From positions 1,054,001 through 1,118,000 of the forward strand of contig NZ_JANZNT010000001.1 of assembly GCF_025153455.1 (NCBI RefSeq): a stretch of DNA of 64,000 bases, in the 5' to 3' direction. The position numbers were made by a program, and so were the translations under genes. Numbering within the stretch: the first letter of the stretch is position 1; every line of letters starts with the position of its first letter. This DNA is from Sphingomonas sp. BGYR3 (GTDB lineage Bacteria > Pseudomonadota > Alphaproteobacteria > Sphingomonadales > Sphingomonadaceae). The notes under the pieces were generated by a model, which was not told where the DNA came from, searched no databases, and saw nothing but the letters and a program-made list of their open reading frames with translations. Positions 17,328 through 26,156 of this stretch are shown here, piece after piece.

Positions 17328-17456
17328 GCCGGCGCCCCCCGAAACGACGAGTGGAATCGGTCGCGCGGCAAACCGAATCCGCGCCCCGTCGCCAGCACGG
17401 GCCGGCTGCCCTATCATGGCATATGAGCGTCCCGGACCGCTGCGGCCCCGTTCCGC

Positions 17457-17522
17457 TTATCCACAGGCAATGCGGCGGCGTTAACCGCTTTTCGTGGTAA
17501 AGCCGCTTTTCATCATCGAATC
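17457..17522. promoter_or_regulatory. DnaA box, TTAACC and GANTC cluster upstream of bpt
   Basis: In this 252-base gap, a perfect DnaA box TTATCCACA lies at 17457-17465, a CtrA-type half-site TTAACC at 17481, and a GAATC site at 17518-17522. Between them, GCGGCGTTAACC and GGTAAAGCCGC form an imperfect inverted repeat. Only one DnaA box is seen, so this is not evidence for an origin. The rest of the gap shows no gene. Confidence 0.35.
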
Positions 17523-17579
17523 GAGCCTGCATAGTCCAGTTCTCGCCGCGCGGTGCGGCCTGGTTGGAGAGTATTCTCG

Positions 17580-18359
17580 GTGAGCGCCCCCTTCCGGTTC
17601 CCCCGATTTTTCGTCACCAGCCCCAGCCCCTGCCCCTATTTGCCGGGTCGGCAGGAGCGAAAGGTCTTTACCGAACTGAATGGCGAGAACGCGGCCGAAC
17701 TGAACGACGCGCTGGGACAGATCGGCTTTCGCCGCAGCCAGTCCGTTGCCTATCGTCCGTCCTGCCCGAACTGCCAGGCCTGTGTCTCCGTCCGCGTGCG
17801 CGCCCGCGAGTTCCAGCCCAATGCCAGCCAGCGCAAGCTGCTGCGTCGGCATGACGATCTGGAGGTGACGGCGTGCCGTCCATGGGCGACGGAGGAGCAA
17901 TACGCCCTGCTCCGCCGCTATCTGTCCGCCCGCCACCCGGTTGGGGGGATGAGCCAGATGGACGAGCATGACTATGCCGACATGGTCGAGCAAAGCCCGG
18001 TCAACAGCTATGTGATCGAATATCGCGAACCGTCGGTCGGCGGCACGCCGGGCCGGCTGGTCGGCGCGTGCATCACTGATCAGCAGGCGGATGGCCTGTC
18101 GATGATCTACAGCTTCTTCATCGCCGATGACGACAGCCGGCCGGGCATGGGCACGTACATCATCCTCGACCACATCCTGCGCGCGCGGACGGTGGGCCTG
18201 CCCTATGTCTATCTCGGCTATTGGGTGAAGGGATCGGCACGGATGGCGTACAAGGCACGCTATCGCCCGATCGAGGCGCTTGGCCCGAATGGCTGGCGCC
18301 TGATGCCCGACGACGCCGATACCGACACGGTCACCACGCGGCAGCGCGAATCCGCCTGA
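17580..18359 (+). CDS. bpt: aspartate/glutamate leucyltransferase (Bpt, N-end rule)
   Basis: Transfers leucine from Leu-tRNA to N-terminal Asp or Glu of proteins, marking them for ClpS/ClpAP. The N-terminal cysteine-rich part has [16 protein letters not shown] and the [13 protein letters not shown] motif. The C-terminal acyltransferase half has [19 protein letters not shown] and [21 protein letters not shown] chose GTG 17580, giving [15 protein letters not shown], since homologues begin there; GGAGAG lies upstream. Length is 259, normal for Bpt. The substrate rule is known for the family, not seen here. Confidence 0.92.
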   Translation: MSAPFRFPRFFVTSPSPCPYLPGRQERKVFTELNGENAAELNDALGQIGFRRSQSVAYRPSCPNCQACVSVRVRAREFQPNASQRKLLRRHDDLEVTACRPWATEEQYALLRRYLSARHPVGGMSQMDEHDYADMVEQSPVNSYVIEYREPSVGGTPGRLVGACITDQQADGLSMIYSFFIADDDSRPGMGTYIILDHILRARTVGLPYVYLGYWVKGSARMAYKARYRPIEALGPNGWRLMPDDADTDTVTTRQRESA

Positions 18360-18370
18360 ACAAAGGCATG

Positions 18371-18400
18371 GACGGGCCGGAGATCATCCGGCCGCCCGTC
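18371..18400. terminator. bulged hairpin between convergent bpt and GH2 genes
   Basis: GACGGG (18371-18376) pairs with CCCGTC (18395-18400), and inner CCGG pairs with CCGG. It is the only structure in this 39-base gap between convergent stops. Confidence 0.4.
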
Positions 18401-21098
18401 ATTGCCGGGCGTTGCCGGTGACGATGCCGACGCTGGCCGGCTGAACCCCGTCGCCCTCGACCCGCACCGTGATCGTGCCCCGGGCGCCCGGTCGTGCCCG
18501 GACGATCGCCAGCGCCATGCCGTTAAAGGCGCGGCGCTCCGCCGACTGGAACGGCACGAAACTGGTCGGATCGCCATTGTCGGTGGCAACCAGCTCGCCC
18601 GGTCCGGTTACCGTGACGCGCAGCGGGGTCATGGCGCGGGGCGCGACCTGACCGTCCTTGTCCAGCACCCGGACGGTGATGAATGACAGATCCTTGCCAT
18701 CCCCCGCAATCCGCGTGCGGTCCGCCTCTGCCGAAAGCCGCGCGGGTTCGCCGGTAGTCCGCCGCGTGGCGCTGGCCCAAGTCTTGCCGTCCTTCCATGT
18801 TTCCACGCGGATTTCGCCCGGCTCATAGGTCACGAAATCCCAGCGAAAGCGATAGGCGAAAGGCGCACGCTTAAGCCGCCCCTGCGACTTGCCGTTGACG
18901 AACAGCTCCGCCTCGTCCGCGCTGGAAAAGACATGGACCGGCGTCACCTGCCCCTCGCGCCCTGGCCAGCTCCAATGCGGCAGGATATGTGCGAATTTCA
19001 GGTCGGGCTTCCACCGCGACAGATAGAGCCAATAGCGGTCCTTGGGGAAACCGGCGAGGTCGAGGATGCCGGAATAGGAACTGCGCGCCCCATAATAGGG
19101 GGTCGGCTCGCCCAGATAGTCGAAGCCCGTCCACACGAACTCGCCCGCATTCCACGGATGCTGATCGTCCAGCGCCCAGACGCGGTCTGCCGATGATCCG
19201 AAATCGGATGCGAACAGCTCATATGCGCTGACCTGCTGGGTCACCGGATCGCCGCCCGCCCCCGGCCGCACGCTGGCGCTGATGGCGCCGGGCACGGGGA
19301 ACAGATACTCGCCGCGGCTGGACAGGGCCGATGCGCTTTCCGAATGCAGGATCGCCTTGTCGGGAAAGCGCGCGCGGAACGCCGGATACTGGCTGGGCAG
19401 CGTACGGATGCCATGCCCCTGATAATTGATGTTCAGCACATCGACGACGCCGGGCAGCGGCATGTCCGCCTTGGCAAAGTTCATCGCGCTGGTCGTCGGG
19501 CGGGTCAGGTCCTCCTCGCGCACGATCTGCACCAGCTTGCGGCCGATCGCCGCCCCTTCCTCGCCCGTATATTGCTCGCCCACCTCGTTGCCGACGCTCC
19601 ACAGGACGATGCTGGGATGATTGCGGTCGCGGCGCAGCATTGCGCGCAGGTCCGGCTCGTGCCAGTCGGGAAAGATCAGGTGGAAATCGAGCGGTGTCTT
19701 TTTCCGCTCCCAGCTGTCGAACACCTCGTCGATGACCAGAAAACCCATCCGGTCGGTCAGCTCAAGCAGTTCCGGCGCAGGCGGATTATGGCTCATGCGG
19801 ACGGCGTTGACGCCCATGTCGCGCAGCAATTCCAGCTGACGTTCGGCCGCGCGCGTGTTGAACGCCGCGCCCAGCGCGCCAAGGTCGTGGTGATTGTTCA
19901 CCCCCTGAAACCGGATATGCTCGCCATTGACGATGATGCCGCGATCGGGATCGAAGCGGATCGTTCGGATGCCGAAGCGGGTTTCCACCTCGTCCACCAC
20001 ACGCCCGCCCTGCATCACGCGCGTCACTGCGACATAGCGGTTCGGCACCTGGGTCGGCGGCGGCCCCCACAGGCGCGGCTTTTCGATCACGGCAGACCCG
20101 CTGGCGGTCGCCTGACCATCGGCAGCGACGCGGACGGGCGCACGCGCGATGCTGGCCACCGGCTTGCCGGTACGCCGTCCCTGACCGTCCAGCGCATAGA
20201 GCGTCGTCGCAACCTCTGCATCCGCCAGCCCTGCGCCATCATTGTCGATCGTCACGTCCAGCTTCACCGTAGCGCGCTCGGCCGACACTTCCGGCGTCGT
20301 GACGACCGCGCCCCAGTGTGCGACATGGACGGGGTCGGTCTTGGTCAGCCAGACGTTGCGATACAGGCCGCCGCCCGGATACCAGCGGGCACTTTCCGGC
20401 GGATTGTCGAGACGGATGGCAAGCTGGTTCGCCTCGCCAAACCGGACAAAGGGGGTCAGGTCCAGCCGATAGCTGTTATAGCCATAGGGCCAGCCGCCGA
20501 CGAGCCGACCGTTCAGCCACACCGTCGAATAGGACATCGCCCCGTCGATATCGAGGAAGATGGACTTGCCCCGGTCGCTGGCCGGTATGTCAAGGACGCG
20601 GCGATACCAGCCGATGCCCCAGCTCGGCAGGCGCCCCATCCCGCCATAGGGGCCGGTTTCCAGGAACGGGCCGGTGATCGCCCAGTCGTGCGGCAGCGTG
20701 ACGGATTGCCATTGGCTGTCGTCGTACCCGGCCTGCACATAGGGATGGTCGCTGCCCGGATCGCCGGTAGGGCGCACATGGCGGCGGGCCGGATCGCGGA
20801 TCAGGGCATTGGCGCTGGGCAGGATCCAGGGTTTCAGGATGCGGGCGTTGCGGGCATCGACGGCCACTGCCGCGTCGGGCCGCGCATCGGCAACCTTGCC
20901 ATCGGCGCTCTGGGTAACTTCGGGCCGGACATCATAGTCCAGTCCCGCGTCACTGCCGGCTGGCTCGCCCTTCGCAAAGCGCCATCCGGTGTCGATCAGC
21001 ACGCGGTCCCGCGCAGTTGCCGGGCCGCACGTCACCACCATCGCCAGCATCATCAGCAGGAGTGCCGTCCAGTGGCGGATGATCGTTTTCGGCACCAT
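18399..21098 (-). CDS. GH2 beta-galactosidase-like enzyme, secreted
   Basis: An 899-residue glycoside hydrolase family 2 enzyme. The N-terminal signal peptide (ALLLMMLAMVVTCGPATA) indicates export to the periplasm. It contains a sugar-binding jelly roll (about 120-255), an Ig-like domain (260-375), a TIM barrel (from 380), and C-terminal DUF4982-like and Ig-like domains. Acid/base Glu505 is in WSVGNEVG and the nucleophile Glu587 is in ILHSESAS. It lies downstream of a TonB-dependent receptor and the LacI regulator, so it probably cleaves an imported galactoside. GH2 also includes beta-glucuronidases and mannosidases, so galactosidase is the best but not certain call. Confidence 0.85.
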   Translation of the reverse strand: MVPKTIIRHWTALLLMMLAMVVTCGPATARDRVLIDTGWRFAKGEPAGSDAGLDYDVRPEVTQSADGKVADARPDAAVAVDARNARILKPWILPSANALIRDPARRHVRPTGDPGSDHPYVQAGYDDSQWQSVTLPHDWAITGPFLETGPYGGMGRLPSWGIGWYRRVLDIPASDRGKSIFLDIDGAMSYSTVWLNGRLVGGWPYGYNSYRLDLTPFVRFGEANQLAIRLDNPPESARWYPGGGLYRNVWLTKTDPVHVAHWGAVVTTPEVSAERATVKLDVTIDNDGAGLADAEVATTLYALDGQGRRTGKPVASIARAPVRVAADGQATASGSAVIEKPRLWGPPPTQVPNRYVAVTRVMQGGRVVDEVETRFGIRTIRFDPDRGIIVNGEHIRFQGVNNHHDLGALGAAFNTRAAERQLELLRDMGVNAVRMSHNPPAPELLELTDRMGFLVIDEVFDSWERKKTPLDFHLIFPDWHEPDLRAMLRRDRNHPSIVLWSVGNEVGEQYTGEEGAAIGRKLVQIVREEDLTRPTTSAMNFAKADMPLPGVVDVLNINYQGHGIRTLPSQYPAFRARFPDKAILHSESASALSSRGEYLFPVPGAISASVRPGAGGDPVTQQVSAYELFASDFGSSADRVWALDDQHPWNAGEFVWTGFDYLGEPTPYYGARSSYSGILDLAGFPKDRYWLYLSRWKPDLKFAHILPHWSWPGREGQVTPVHVFSSADEAELFVNGKSQGRLKRAPFAYRFRWDFVTYEPGEIRVETWKDGKTWASATRRTTGEPARLSAEADRTRIAGDGKDLSFITVRVLDKDGQVAPRAMTPLRVTVTGPGELVATDNGDPTSFVPFQSAERRAFNGMALAIVRARPGARGTITVRVEGDGVQPASVGIVTGNARQ

Positions 21099-21143
21099 TT
21101 CCTCCGAACCTTTGCAGACGGTCTGATCCGTCGAAACGGAAAC

Positions 21144-21175
21144 AAAAATGGGCAGACCGCAAGCGATCTGCCCAT
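21144..21175 (-). terminator. rho-independent terminator downstream of the TonB receptor
   Basis: On the minus strand, ATGGGCAGA and TCTGCCCAT form a perfect 9-bp stem followed by TTTTTG. It lies between the receptor (stop at 21221) and the GH2 gene (start at 21098). The GH2 gene therefore needs partial read-through or its own promoter. Confidence 0.8.
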
Positions 21176-21220
21176 CGAGGGGGAGGTTAATTCGGGAAGC
21201 TGTTCATTCGCGCCGGCACG

Positions 21221-24200
21221 TCAGAAGCGCCCGCGAATGCCGACCAGCACGGTGCGACCCGGATTATATTCGTTGAAGGTCGCGTTCTCGAACTGGAAGT
21301 AGGTGCTCTGCGCTTCCTTGGTGATGTTGATCACGTTGAGCGTCAGGGTCGGCAGATAGCTGGCGCCGAACACGGTGCCGAGATCGAGGTTGCCCGAAAA
21401 ATCGAGCTGACCGTAATCGCGGCCAAAGATCGCGGCGGCAGGAATGCCGTTCTGATTGAGGCCCGAACCCTGCGACCCTTCGTTGAAGGTATAGGTCAGC
21501 CGGGCATCCAGGCCGCCGCCTTCATAATATCCGGTCAGCACATAGGTCATCGGCGCAACGCCCAGCGCAACCGCGGGCGCACCCGTGCCCGTGCCCTTCT
21601 GATCGATGATGGTCAGGTTGCCCTGAAAGCCAAAGCCGTTGATCCCTGCCCAGTCGGTCAGGAAATCCAGCGGCTGGGTCAGCTGGAACTCCAGGCCGTT
21701 GACAATCAGCTTGCCGTCGGAATTGACCTGCTGCTGGATGACGATCGGCACGTCGCGCAGTGCCTGGCCCGGCGTGGCGCGGGCGGCGAGCGCGTCCCGC
21801 TGCGCCTGGGTCAGCGATTCGATGTTGATGCCGAACTGTTCGAGGAACGAGAAGGGCCGGTTGGTCAGGCCGTTGACGGTAAAGCCGGTGATCGACTTGC
21901 GGAACGCCGCCACCGCGATCACGCCTTCGCCGCCGGTATAGTATTCCGCGCCCAGATCGATGTTGTTCGAGATGAACGGATCCAGCTCGTTGTTGCCGAC
22001 CGTGCCGATATCGGCCGATGGCTGGACAAAGCTGGCGCCCGGCAGCAGCGAATTGGGATCGGGCCGGGTCATGGTGCGTGATACCGATGCGCGCAGGACA
22101 AGATCGCTGCCCACCTCGAACGCCGCGCTCAGCGAGGGCAGGAAGTTCGAATAGACCGTCCGCGTCCGGGCAAAGTTGATCGTGTTGGGATACCGGCCGC
22201 CATCGGCAATCTGCGCACCGCCCGGCAGCGTGTTGCGCGGATCGGGCACGCTGATCCGGCCGCCCACAATCTGTTCGGTGCGGACATAGCGCAGGCCGCC
22301 GTTCAGCCGCAGGCGGTTTTCGCCGATATCGAAAATGCCGTTCAGCTCGGCAAAGGTGCCCGTCACCCGTTCGTCGATCAGGCCGCCATTCGCGCCGCTG
22401 CTGCCCGTGCCGGTTTCGCCGGCCGCGGCAAGCAGCGTGTCGTAATCGGTGTCCGCGCGGAACCGGTCCCAGTCGACGGTGATGAAGCCGTTCGTGCCGG
22501 GCCGCAGATAGCCGGGCACGGCCGCCGTCGGCACCCGCGATCCGGCATAGGTGATCGCCGGCTGGCCCGCCGTGAAGTTGGTGCCATAGCCGGGAAATGC
22601 CGGAAATCCCGCCGGTGTCGCGCTGCCCGGCTGATTAAGACCCGTGCAGGGCGTCGTGGACGTGTTCGGCGCGGGCAGATTGATGCTCGGCCCGTTACCG
22701 CAGATCAGGTTCTGCCACGGACCGGTGTTGTCGAACGGCGTGATGCGGCGGCTGGTTTCGTCATAGGCCGCGCCGACACGGGCGCTGAACCGGCTGGCAT
22801 CGCCGAACAACAGGCTGCCGCGAACGCCCTTTGTCTCGGTCCGGCGTTCCTCGCCATTCAGGTTGACGCGGCCGCCGCCCGCCCAGCCGAAATTGGCGGG
22901 ATTGTTGAGGTCGACATTGGTGCTGACGATCGGAATGCCGCCGGACGTGTTGTCATAGTCCACCGTCACGCCGCTGCTGGGGGGCGTGATGACCAGCACG
23001 GTCGGGCTTTCGCGGCGGAAATTGGACTTGGTGTAATTCGCCTGAAGATCGCCGCTGATCCAGTCGTTGACGGTGAACTCCATGCCGGGGTTCACGCCAT
23101 AGAAATCGACCCAGTCCTTGTACGGCCGATATTCGAGGAAGAATTGCGCGTTGGCATAGGTGCCGCTGGTGACGACGCAGCCCGCCGTGCAATCCTCGCG
23201 GTCATAGGTGGTATTGAGCGGGATGGCCGCGCCGTTGCGACCGACCCAGTTCATTGCCGTCCGCTCGAAATTGTTCGTGCGATAGCCATACATGCCGTCG
23301 ACATAGAAGCGCAGGCTGTCGCTTGGCCGCCATTCGATCGACGCGATCGCGTTTTCGCGGTTGCGGTCGCCGATTTCCGTGCGCGGACGGCTGAGCCGCG
23401 GGATGATGCCATTGTCGATCTGGGTGATCGACGCGCCGGGATTGTTCGCCAGCAGGAACGCCTGATCGATCACGGCACCCGGCGTCAGGCCGTTTCCGGC
23501 ATTGACCGGCACCGTCGCCGGAATGGTGAAATTGCCGCCGCCCGTGGAATTGCGGTTCGTCGCCGGATTTTGCGCCGCGGTCAGATTGGGATTGGTGAAT
23601 CCGATCGTCTCGTACCCGTTCACCTGAAACTTGTTGCGCACGATCGTGCCGCCGATCAGCACTCCGAAATTGCCGAAGGTCGCACTGGCCAGGGCATAGC
23701 CGCGATAGCCCCAGTCATCGGTCGTGCTGACCTGGCTGGCCTGGATGCCATAGTTGAAATGGAAACCCGGATTGTCGAACGGGCGCGCGGAACGCAGGTT
23801 GACGGTGCCCGCGGCCCCGCCCTCGACCTGGCTGGCCGTGGGCGATTTGCTGACCGTCAGCTGGGTGAACAATTCGGTGGGCAGCAGGTCGAGATCGACC
23901 TCGCGGTTCGTGCTTTGCGCATCGAAGCGGACCGATGCGACGGCGACCGGCGCGCCGTTCAGCAGGACGCGGGTGAAATTGGTGCCAAGGCCGCGAATGG
24001 CGACATTGGCGCCCTCGCCCGTCACTTCGCGCGTGATTGTCACGCCGGGGATGCGGTTCACCGATTCGGCGATGTTGGTGTCCGGGAACTTGCCGATATC
24101 CTCGGCAAAGATGCTGTCGGTAAAGCCGACCGCCTCGCGCTTGGCCCGCACCTGGCTCTGCAGCGACTGGCGGAAACCGGTCACCAGGATGTCCTCGCCT

Positions 24201-24367
24201 GCCTCAGCCGGCGCGGCCGGATCGACTTCGGGTGTCGCGGGCTGGCTCTGGGCCGACTGGTCTGCCGGTGATGCAGCATCCTGAGCCAGTGCGGGCCAGG
24301 CACAGCCGGCCATCAGGATTGCGGAAAGTGCGGCGCCCCGGCGCAGCGCAAACGAAGTGCGTGTCAT
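21221..24367 (-). CDS. TonB-dependent receptor, Xanthomonas/Caulobacter carbohydrate type
   Basis: An outer-membrane transporter of 1048 residues powered by TonB. A signal peptide covers about residues 1-29 (LRRGAALSAILMAGCAWPAL). A TonB box-like EDILVTGFRQSL is followed by the plug domain (NIAESVNRIPGVTITREV, RGLGTNFTRVLLNG) and a 22-strand-type barrel ending GRTVLVGIRGRF with terminal Phe. This matches the large TIGR01782-like family used for oligosaccharide uptake. GGAGAGG precedes the ATG at 24367. Divergent from a LacI regulator with two palindromic operators between them; the GH2 enzyme lies downstream. The ligand is probably a galactose-containing oligosaccharide. Confidence 0.93.
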   Translation of the reverse strand: MTRTSFALRRGAALSAILMAGCAWPALAQDAASPADQSAQSQPATPEVDPAAPAEAGEDILVTGFRQSLQSQVRAKREAVGFTDSIFAEDIGKFPDTNIAESVNRIPGVTITREVTGEGANVAIRGLGTNFTRVLLNGAPVAVASVRFDAQSTNREVDLDLLPTELFTQLTVSKSPTASQVEGGAAGTVNLRSARPFDNPGFHFNYGIQASQVSTTDDWGYRGYALASATFGNFGVLIGGTIVRNKFQVNGYETIGFTNPNLTAAQNPATNRNSTGGGNFTIPATVPVNAGNGLTPGAVIDQAFLLANNPGASITQIDNGIIPRLSRPRTEIGDRNRENAIASIEWRPSDSLRFYVDGMYGYRTNNFERTAMNWVGRNGAAIPLNTTYDREDCTAGCVVTSGTYANAQFFLEYRPYKDWVDFYGVNPGMEFTVNDWISGDLQANYTKSNFRRESPTVLVITPPSSGVTVDYDNTSGGIPIVSTNVDLNNPANFGWAGGGRVNLNGEERRTETKGVRGSLLFGDASRFSARVGAAYDETSRRITPFDNTGPWQNLICGNGPSINLPAPNTSTTPCTGLNQPGSATPAGFPAFPGYGTNFTAGQPAITYAGSRVPTAAVPGYLRPGTNGFITVDWDRFRADTDYDTLLAAAGETGTGSSGANGGLIDERVTGTFAELNGIFDIGENRLRLNGGLRYVRTEQIVGGRISVPDPRNTLPGGAQIADGGRYPNTINFARTRTVYSNFLPSLSAAFEVGSDLVLRASVSRTMTRPDPNSLLPGASFVQPSADIGTVGNNELDPFISNNIDLGAEYYTGGEGVIAVAAFRKSITGFTVNGLTNRPFSFLEQFGINIESLTQAQRDALAARATPGQALRDVPIVIQQQVNSDGKLIVNGLEFQLTQPLDFLTDWAGINGFGFQGNLTIIDQKGTGTGAPAVALGVAPMTYVLTGYYEGGGLDARLTYTFNEGSQGSGLNQNGIPAAAIFGRDYGQLDFSGNLDLGTVFGASYLPTLTLNVINITKEAQSTYFQFENATFNEYNPGRTVLVGIRGRF

Positions 24368-24412
24368 GGTCCTCTCCCTGTCCCTGCGATCTTCCCCAAT
24401 CTTATGCCGGGA

Positions 24413-24426
24413 TGTTCGCGGTAACA
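24413..24426. promoter_or_regulatory. LacI-type operator 1
   Basis: TGTTCGCGGTAACA is a near-palindrome with central CG and TGTT/AACA ends, the format of LacI-family operators. It lies 45 bases upstream of the TonB receptor start. A second copy is 54 bases away. Confidence 0.65.
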
Positions 24427-24466
24427 TAAGAAGAATATCATTTTGCAGCCCGTGTCAATTCTGTAA

Positions 24467-24480
24467 TGTTCACGGGAACA
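24467..24480. promoter_or_regulatory. LacI-type operator 2
   Basis: TGTTCACGGGAACA differs from operator 1 at two bases and has TGTTC/GAACA perfect arms. It is 68 bases upstream of the lacI-type start. Two copies at about five helical turns allow binding of two dimers on one face. Confidence 0.65.
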
Positions 24481-24548
24481 ATCTTTTGCACCGGCGGAGC
24501 CGCCGCGTATTGAACGAGTCCGCGCATGCGACCGGATGGGGAGGAACG

Positions 24549-25589
24549 ATGAGCAACGGCGATCAGTCCGTGGCGACGGGTCGTACGGCAACCATGCGGG
24601 ATGTCGCCCGCCATGCCGGTGTCTCGCACATGACCGTATCGCGCGTCATCAACGGCGATCGCGCAGTGCGTCCGCAGACCCGCGAACTGGTCGAAAAGGC
24701 GATCCGGGATCTGCGCTTTTCGCCGAACGAGGCGGCCCGCGCCCTGTCCAATGCCGTCCCCGCCCGGATCGCTCTGCTCCACCGTTTTCCCAATGCGGGA
24801 TCGCTGGGCAATTACCTGGTGCATCTGTTGCAGGCGGCGACCCGCGCCCATGCGAGCATGGTGCTGCATGAGGTGCCGGAGGGCGGACAGGCCGACACGA
24901 TCGCCGAACTGCGACAGGATGGCATCCGCGGCGTGATCCTTGCCCCGCCGATGGGCAATGACCGCACCCTGATCGCGGGTCTGCGACAGGAAGGACTGGC
25001 GGTCATTGCGACCGGGTCGATCCATGCTGAAAGCGGCCTGGCCAGCGTCGGCATCGACGATCGCGCTGCGGCGCGGGCGATGACGGCCCATCTGCTGGGT
25101 TTGGGCCATCGCCGGATCGGAATCATCACCGGCCGGCCGAACCATGCATCGTCGCAATGCCGGCTGGACGGGTATCGCGATGCGCTCGCGGCCGCCGGGA
25201 TTGCCGTCGATCCGCACCGGATCGCACAGGGCCTTTATACCTATCAATCCGGCCTTGCCGCTGCAGAGGCACTTCTGTCGCTGGCGGAACCGCCAACCGC
25301 CATTTTCGCCAGCAACGACGACATGGCGGCGGCGGCCATGGCGGTGGCGCATCGCATGGGCCTGGATGTGCCGGCGGACCTGTCCGTTTGCGGATTCGAT
25401 GATACGCCGCTCGCCTCCACCATCTGGCCGGCACTGACGACGATTCGCCAACCGAACGAGGCGCTGACCCAGCGGGCGTTCGACATGATCATGCAGCGGG
25501 TCGGCGGCGGTGTGGCGGATGAGGGGGAGCGGGTGGAGCTGGACCATCTGCTGGTGCGTCGCCAGTCGGACGGACCCCCGGCGCCATAA
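24549..25589 (+). CDS. LacI family transcriptional regulator
   Basis: A 346-residue repressor. The N-terminal HTH begins at about residue 16 (MRDVARHAGVSHMTVSRVIN) and is followed by hinge residues FSPNEAARALSN. A periplasmic-binding-protein-like sugar domain follows (GLGHRRIGIITGRP; FASNDDMAAAAM; VCGFDDTPLA). The start at ATG 24549 has GGGGAGGAACG upstream. Divergent from the TonB-dependent receptor, it most likely represses the receptor and itself through the two sites at 24413 and 24467. The inducer is unknown, probably a galactose-containing sugar. Confidence 0.93.
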   Translation: MSNGDQSVATGRTATMRDVARHAGVSHMTVSRVINGDRAVRPQTRELVEKAIRDLRFSPNEAARALSNAVPARIALLHRFPNAGSLGNYLVHLLQAATRAHASMVLHEVPEGGQADTIAELRQDGIRGVILAPPMGNDRTLIAGLRQEGLAVIATGSIHAESGLASVGIDDRAAARAMTAHLLGLGHRRIGIITGRPNHASSQCRLDGYRDALAAAGIAVDPHRIAQGLYTYQSGLAAAEALLSLAEPPTAIFASNDDMAAAAMAVAHRMGLDVPADLSVCGFDDTPLASTIWPALTTIRQPNEALTQRAFDMIMQRVGGGVADEGERVELDHLLVRRQSDGPPAP

Positions 25590-25598
25590 ACAGACTAA

Positions 25599-25621
25599 GG
25601 GCGGCCCGAACCGGACCGCCC
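25599..25621. terminator. hairpin between convergent lacI-type gene and small secreted protein
   Basis: GGGCGG (25599-25604) and CCGCCC (25616-25621) with an inner CCG/CGG pair form a stem. It sits between two convergent stops. Confidence 0.5.
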
Positions 25622-25650
25622 CTGCCTGTGCTGCGCCTGGGCGACGGGGA

Positions 25651-26025
25651 TCAGCCCCGGCGGCCGTCGCGATCAAGCCGCTCATACCGGATGCGCTGCG
25701 AAAGCCCGTCGAAGCGACGGTCAAGATCGCGCCGTTCCGCAATGGTCAGGCCGCGCCCGCTGCGGCGATACTGTGCCTCCAGCCGGGCCAGCTGGCCGAA
25801 CTGAGCGCGCAGGCTGTTCGCTTCGCGGGCGCTGATCGCGCCGCGACGCTGCGCGGTGTTGATGCGGGCGTACAGATTTGCCTGACGCTGGTTGATGCTC
25901 TGCCACCCATTGGCGTCATAGCGGACTGCCTGGGCGTGCGGGCGATAGGACTGAGCCTGCGCTGCGGCAGGCAGGGCTGCCGTGGCGATACCAAGGCCAG
26001 CGGCGATCAGGATCAGTTTCTTCAT
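25651..26025 (-). CDS. small secreted Arg/Gln-rich protein of unknown function
   Basis: A 124-residue precursor with a Sec signal peptide (MKKLILIAAGLGIATAALPA, cleavage after AQA). The mature part is rich in Arg, Gln and Ala with likely helices (SINQRQANLYARINTAQ, RAQFGQLARLEAQYRRS). It resembles small periplasmic helical proteins common in sphingomonads, function unknown. The ATG at 26025 follows GAGGAGACAAGCC, a strong ribosome binding site. It lies downstream of sodC, separated by an inverted repeat. Confidence 0.75.
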   Translation of the reverse strand: MKKLILIAAGLGIATAALPAAAQAQSYRPHAQAVRYDANGWQSINQRQANLYARINTAQRRGAISAREANSLRAQFGQLARLEAQYRRSGRGLTIAERRDLDRRFDGLSQRIRYERLDRDGRRG

Positions 26026-26072
26026 GGCTTGTCTCCTCATGCGACCTTGTGGTCGAGAGGCAATCTGGCCCT

Positions 26073-26104
26073 GCCCTGTCGCCACCATGTGTCAGCGACA
26101 GGGC
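26073..26104. terminator. 10-bp inverted repeat between sodC and the small secreted gene
   Basis: GCCCTGTCGC (26073-26082) and GCGACAGGGC (26095-26104) form a perfect stem with a 12-base loop. It has no T-tract on either side. Probably a terminator or processing hairpin of the sodC transcript. Confidence 0.5.
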
Positions 26105-26156
26105 AATCTTGTCCGCAATTGTCGCAAGGCCGCGACGATCGTTCAGGAAAGGGGCA

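Noticed and set aside
17457..17465. Chromosomal origin of replication at the DnaA box
   Set aside because: Only one box; no cluster, no AT-rich unwinding region and no hemE, dnaA or parAB neighbour.
19344..21302. 652-codon plus-strand frame opposite the GH2 gene
   Set aside because: Antisense shadow with no domain; the minus-strand GH2 gene has complete catalytic motifs.
23144..24271. Long frame opposite the TonB-dependent receptor
   Set aside because: Composition typical of antisense reading; the receptor is certain.
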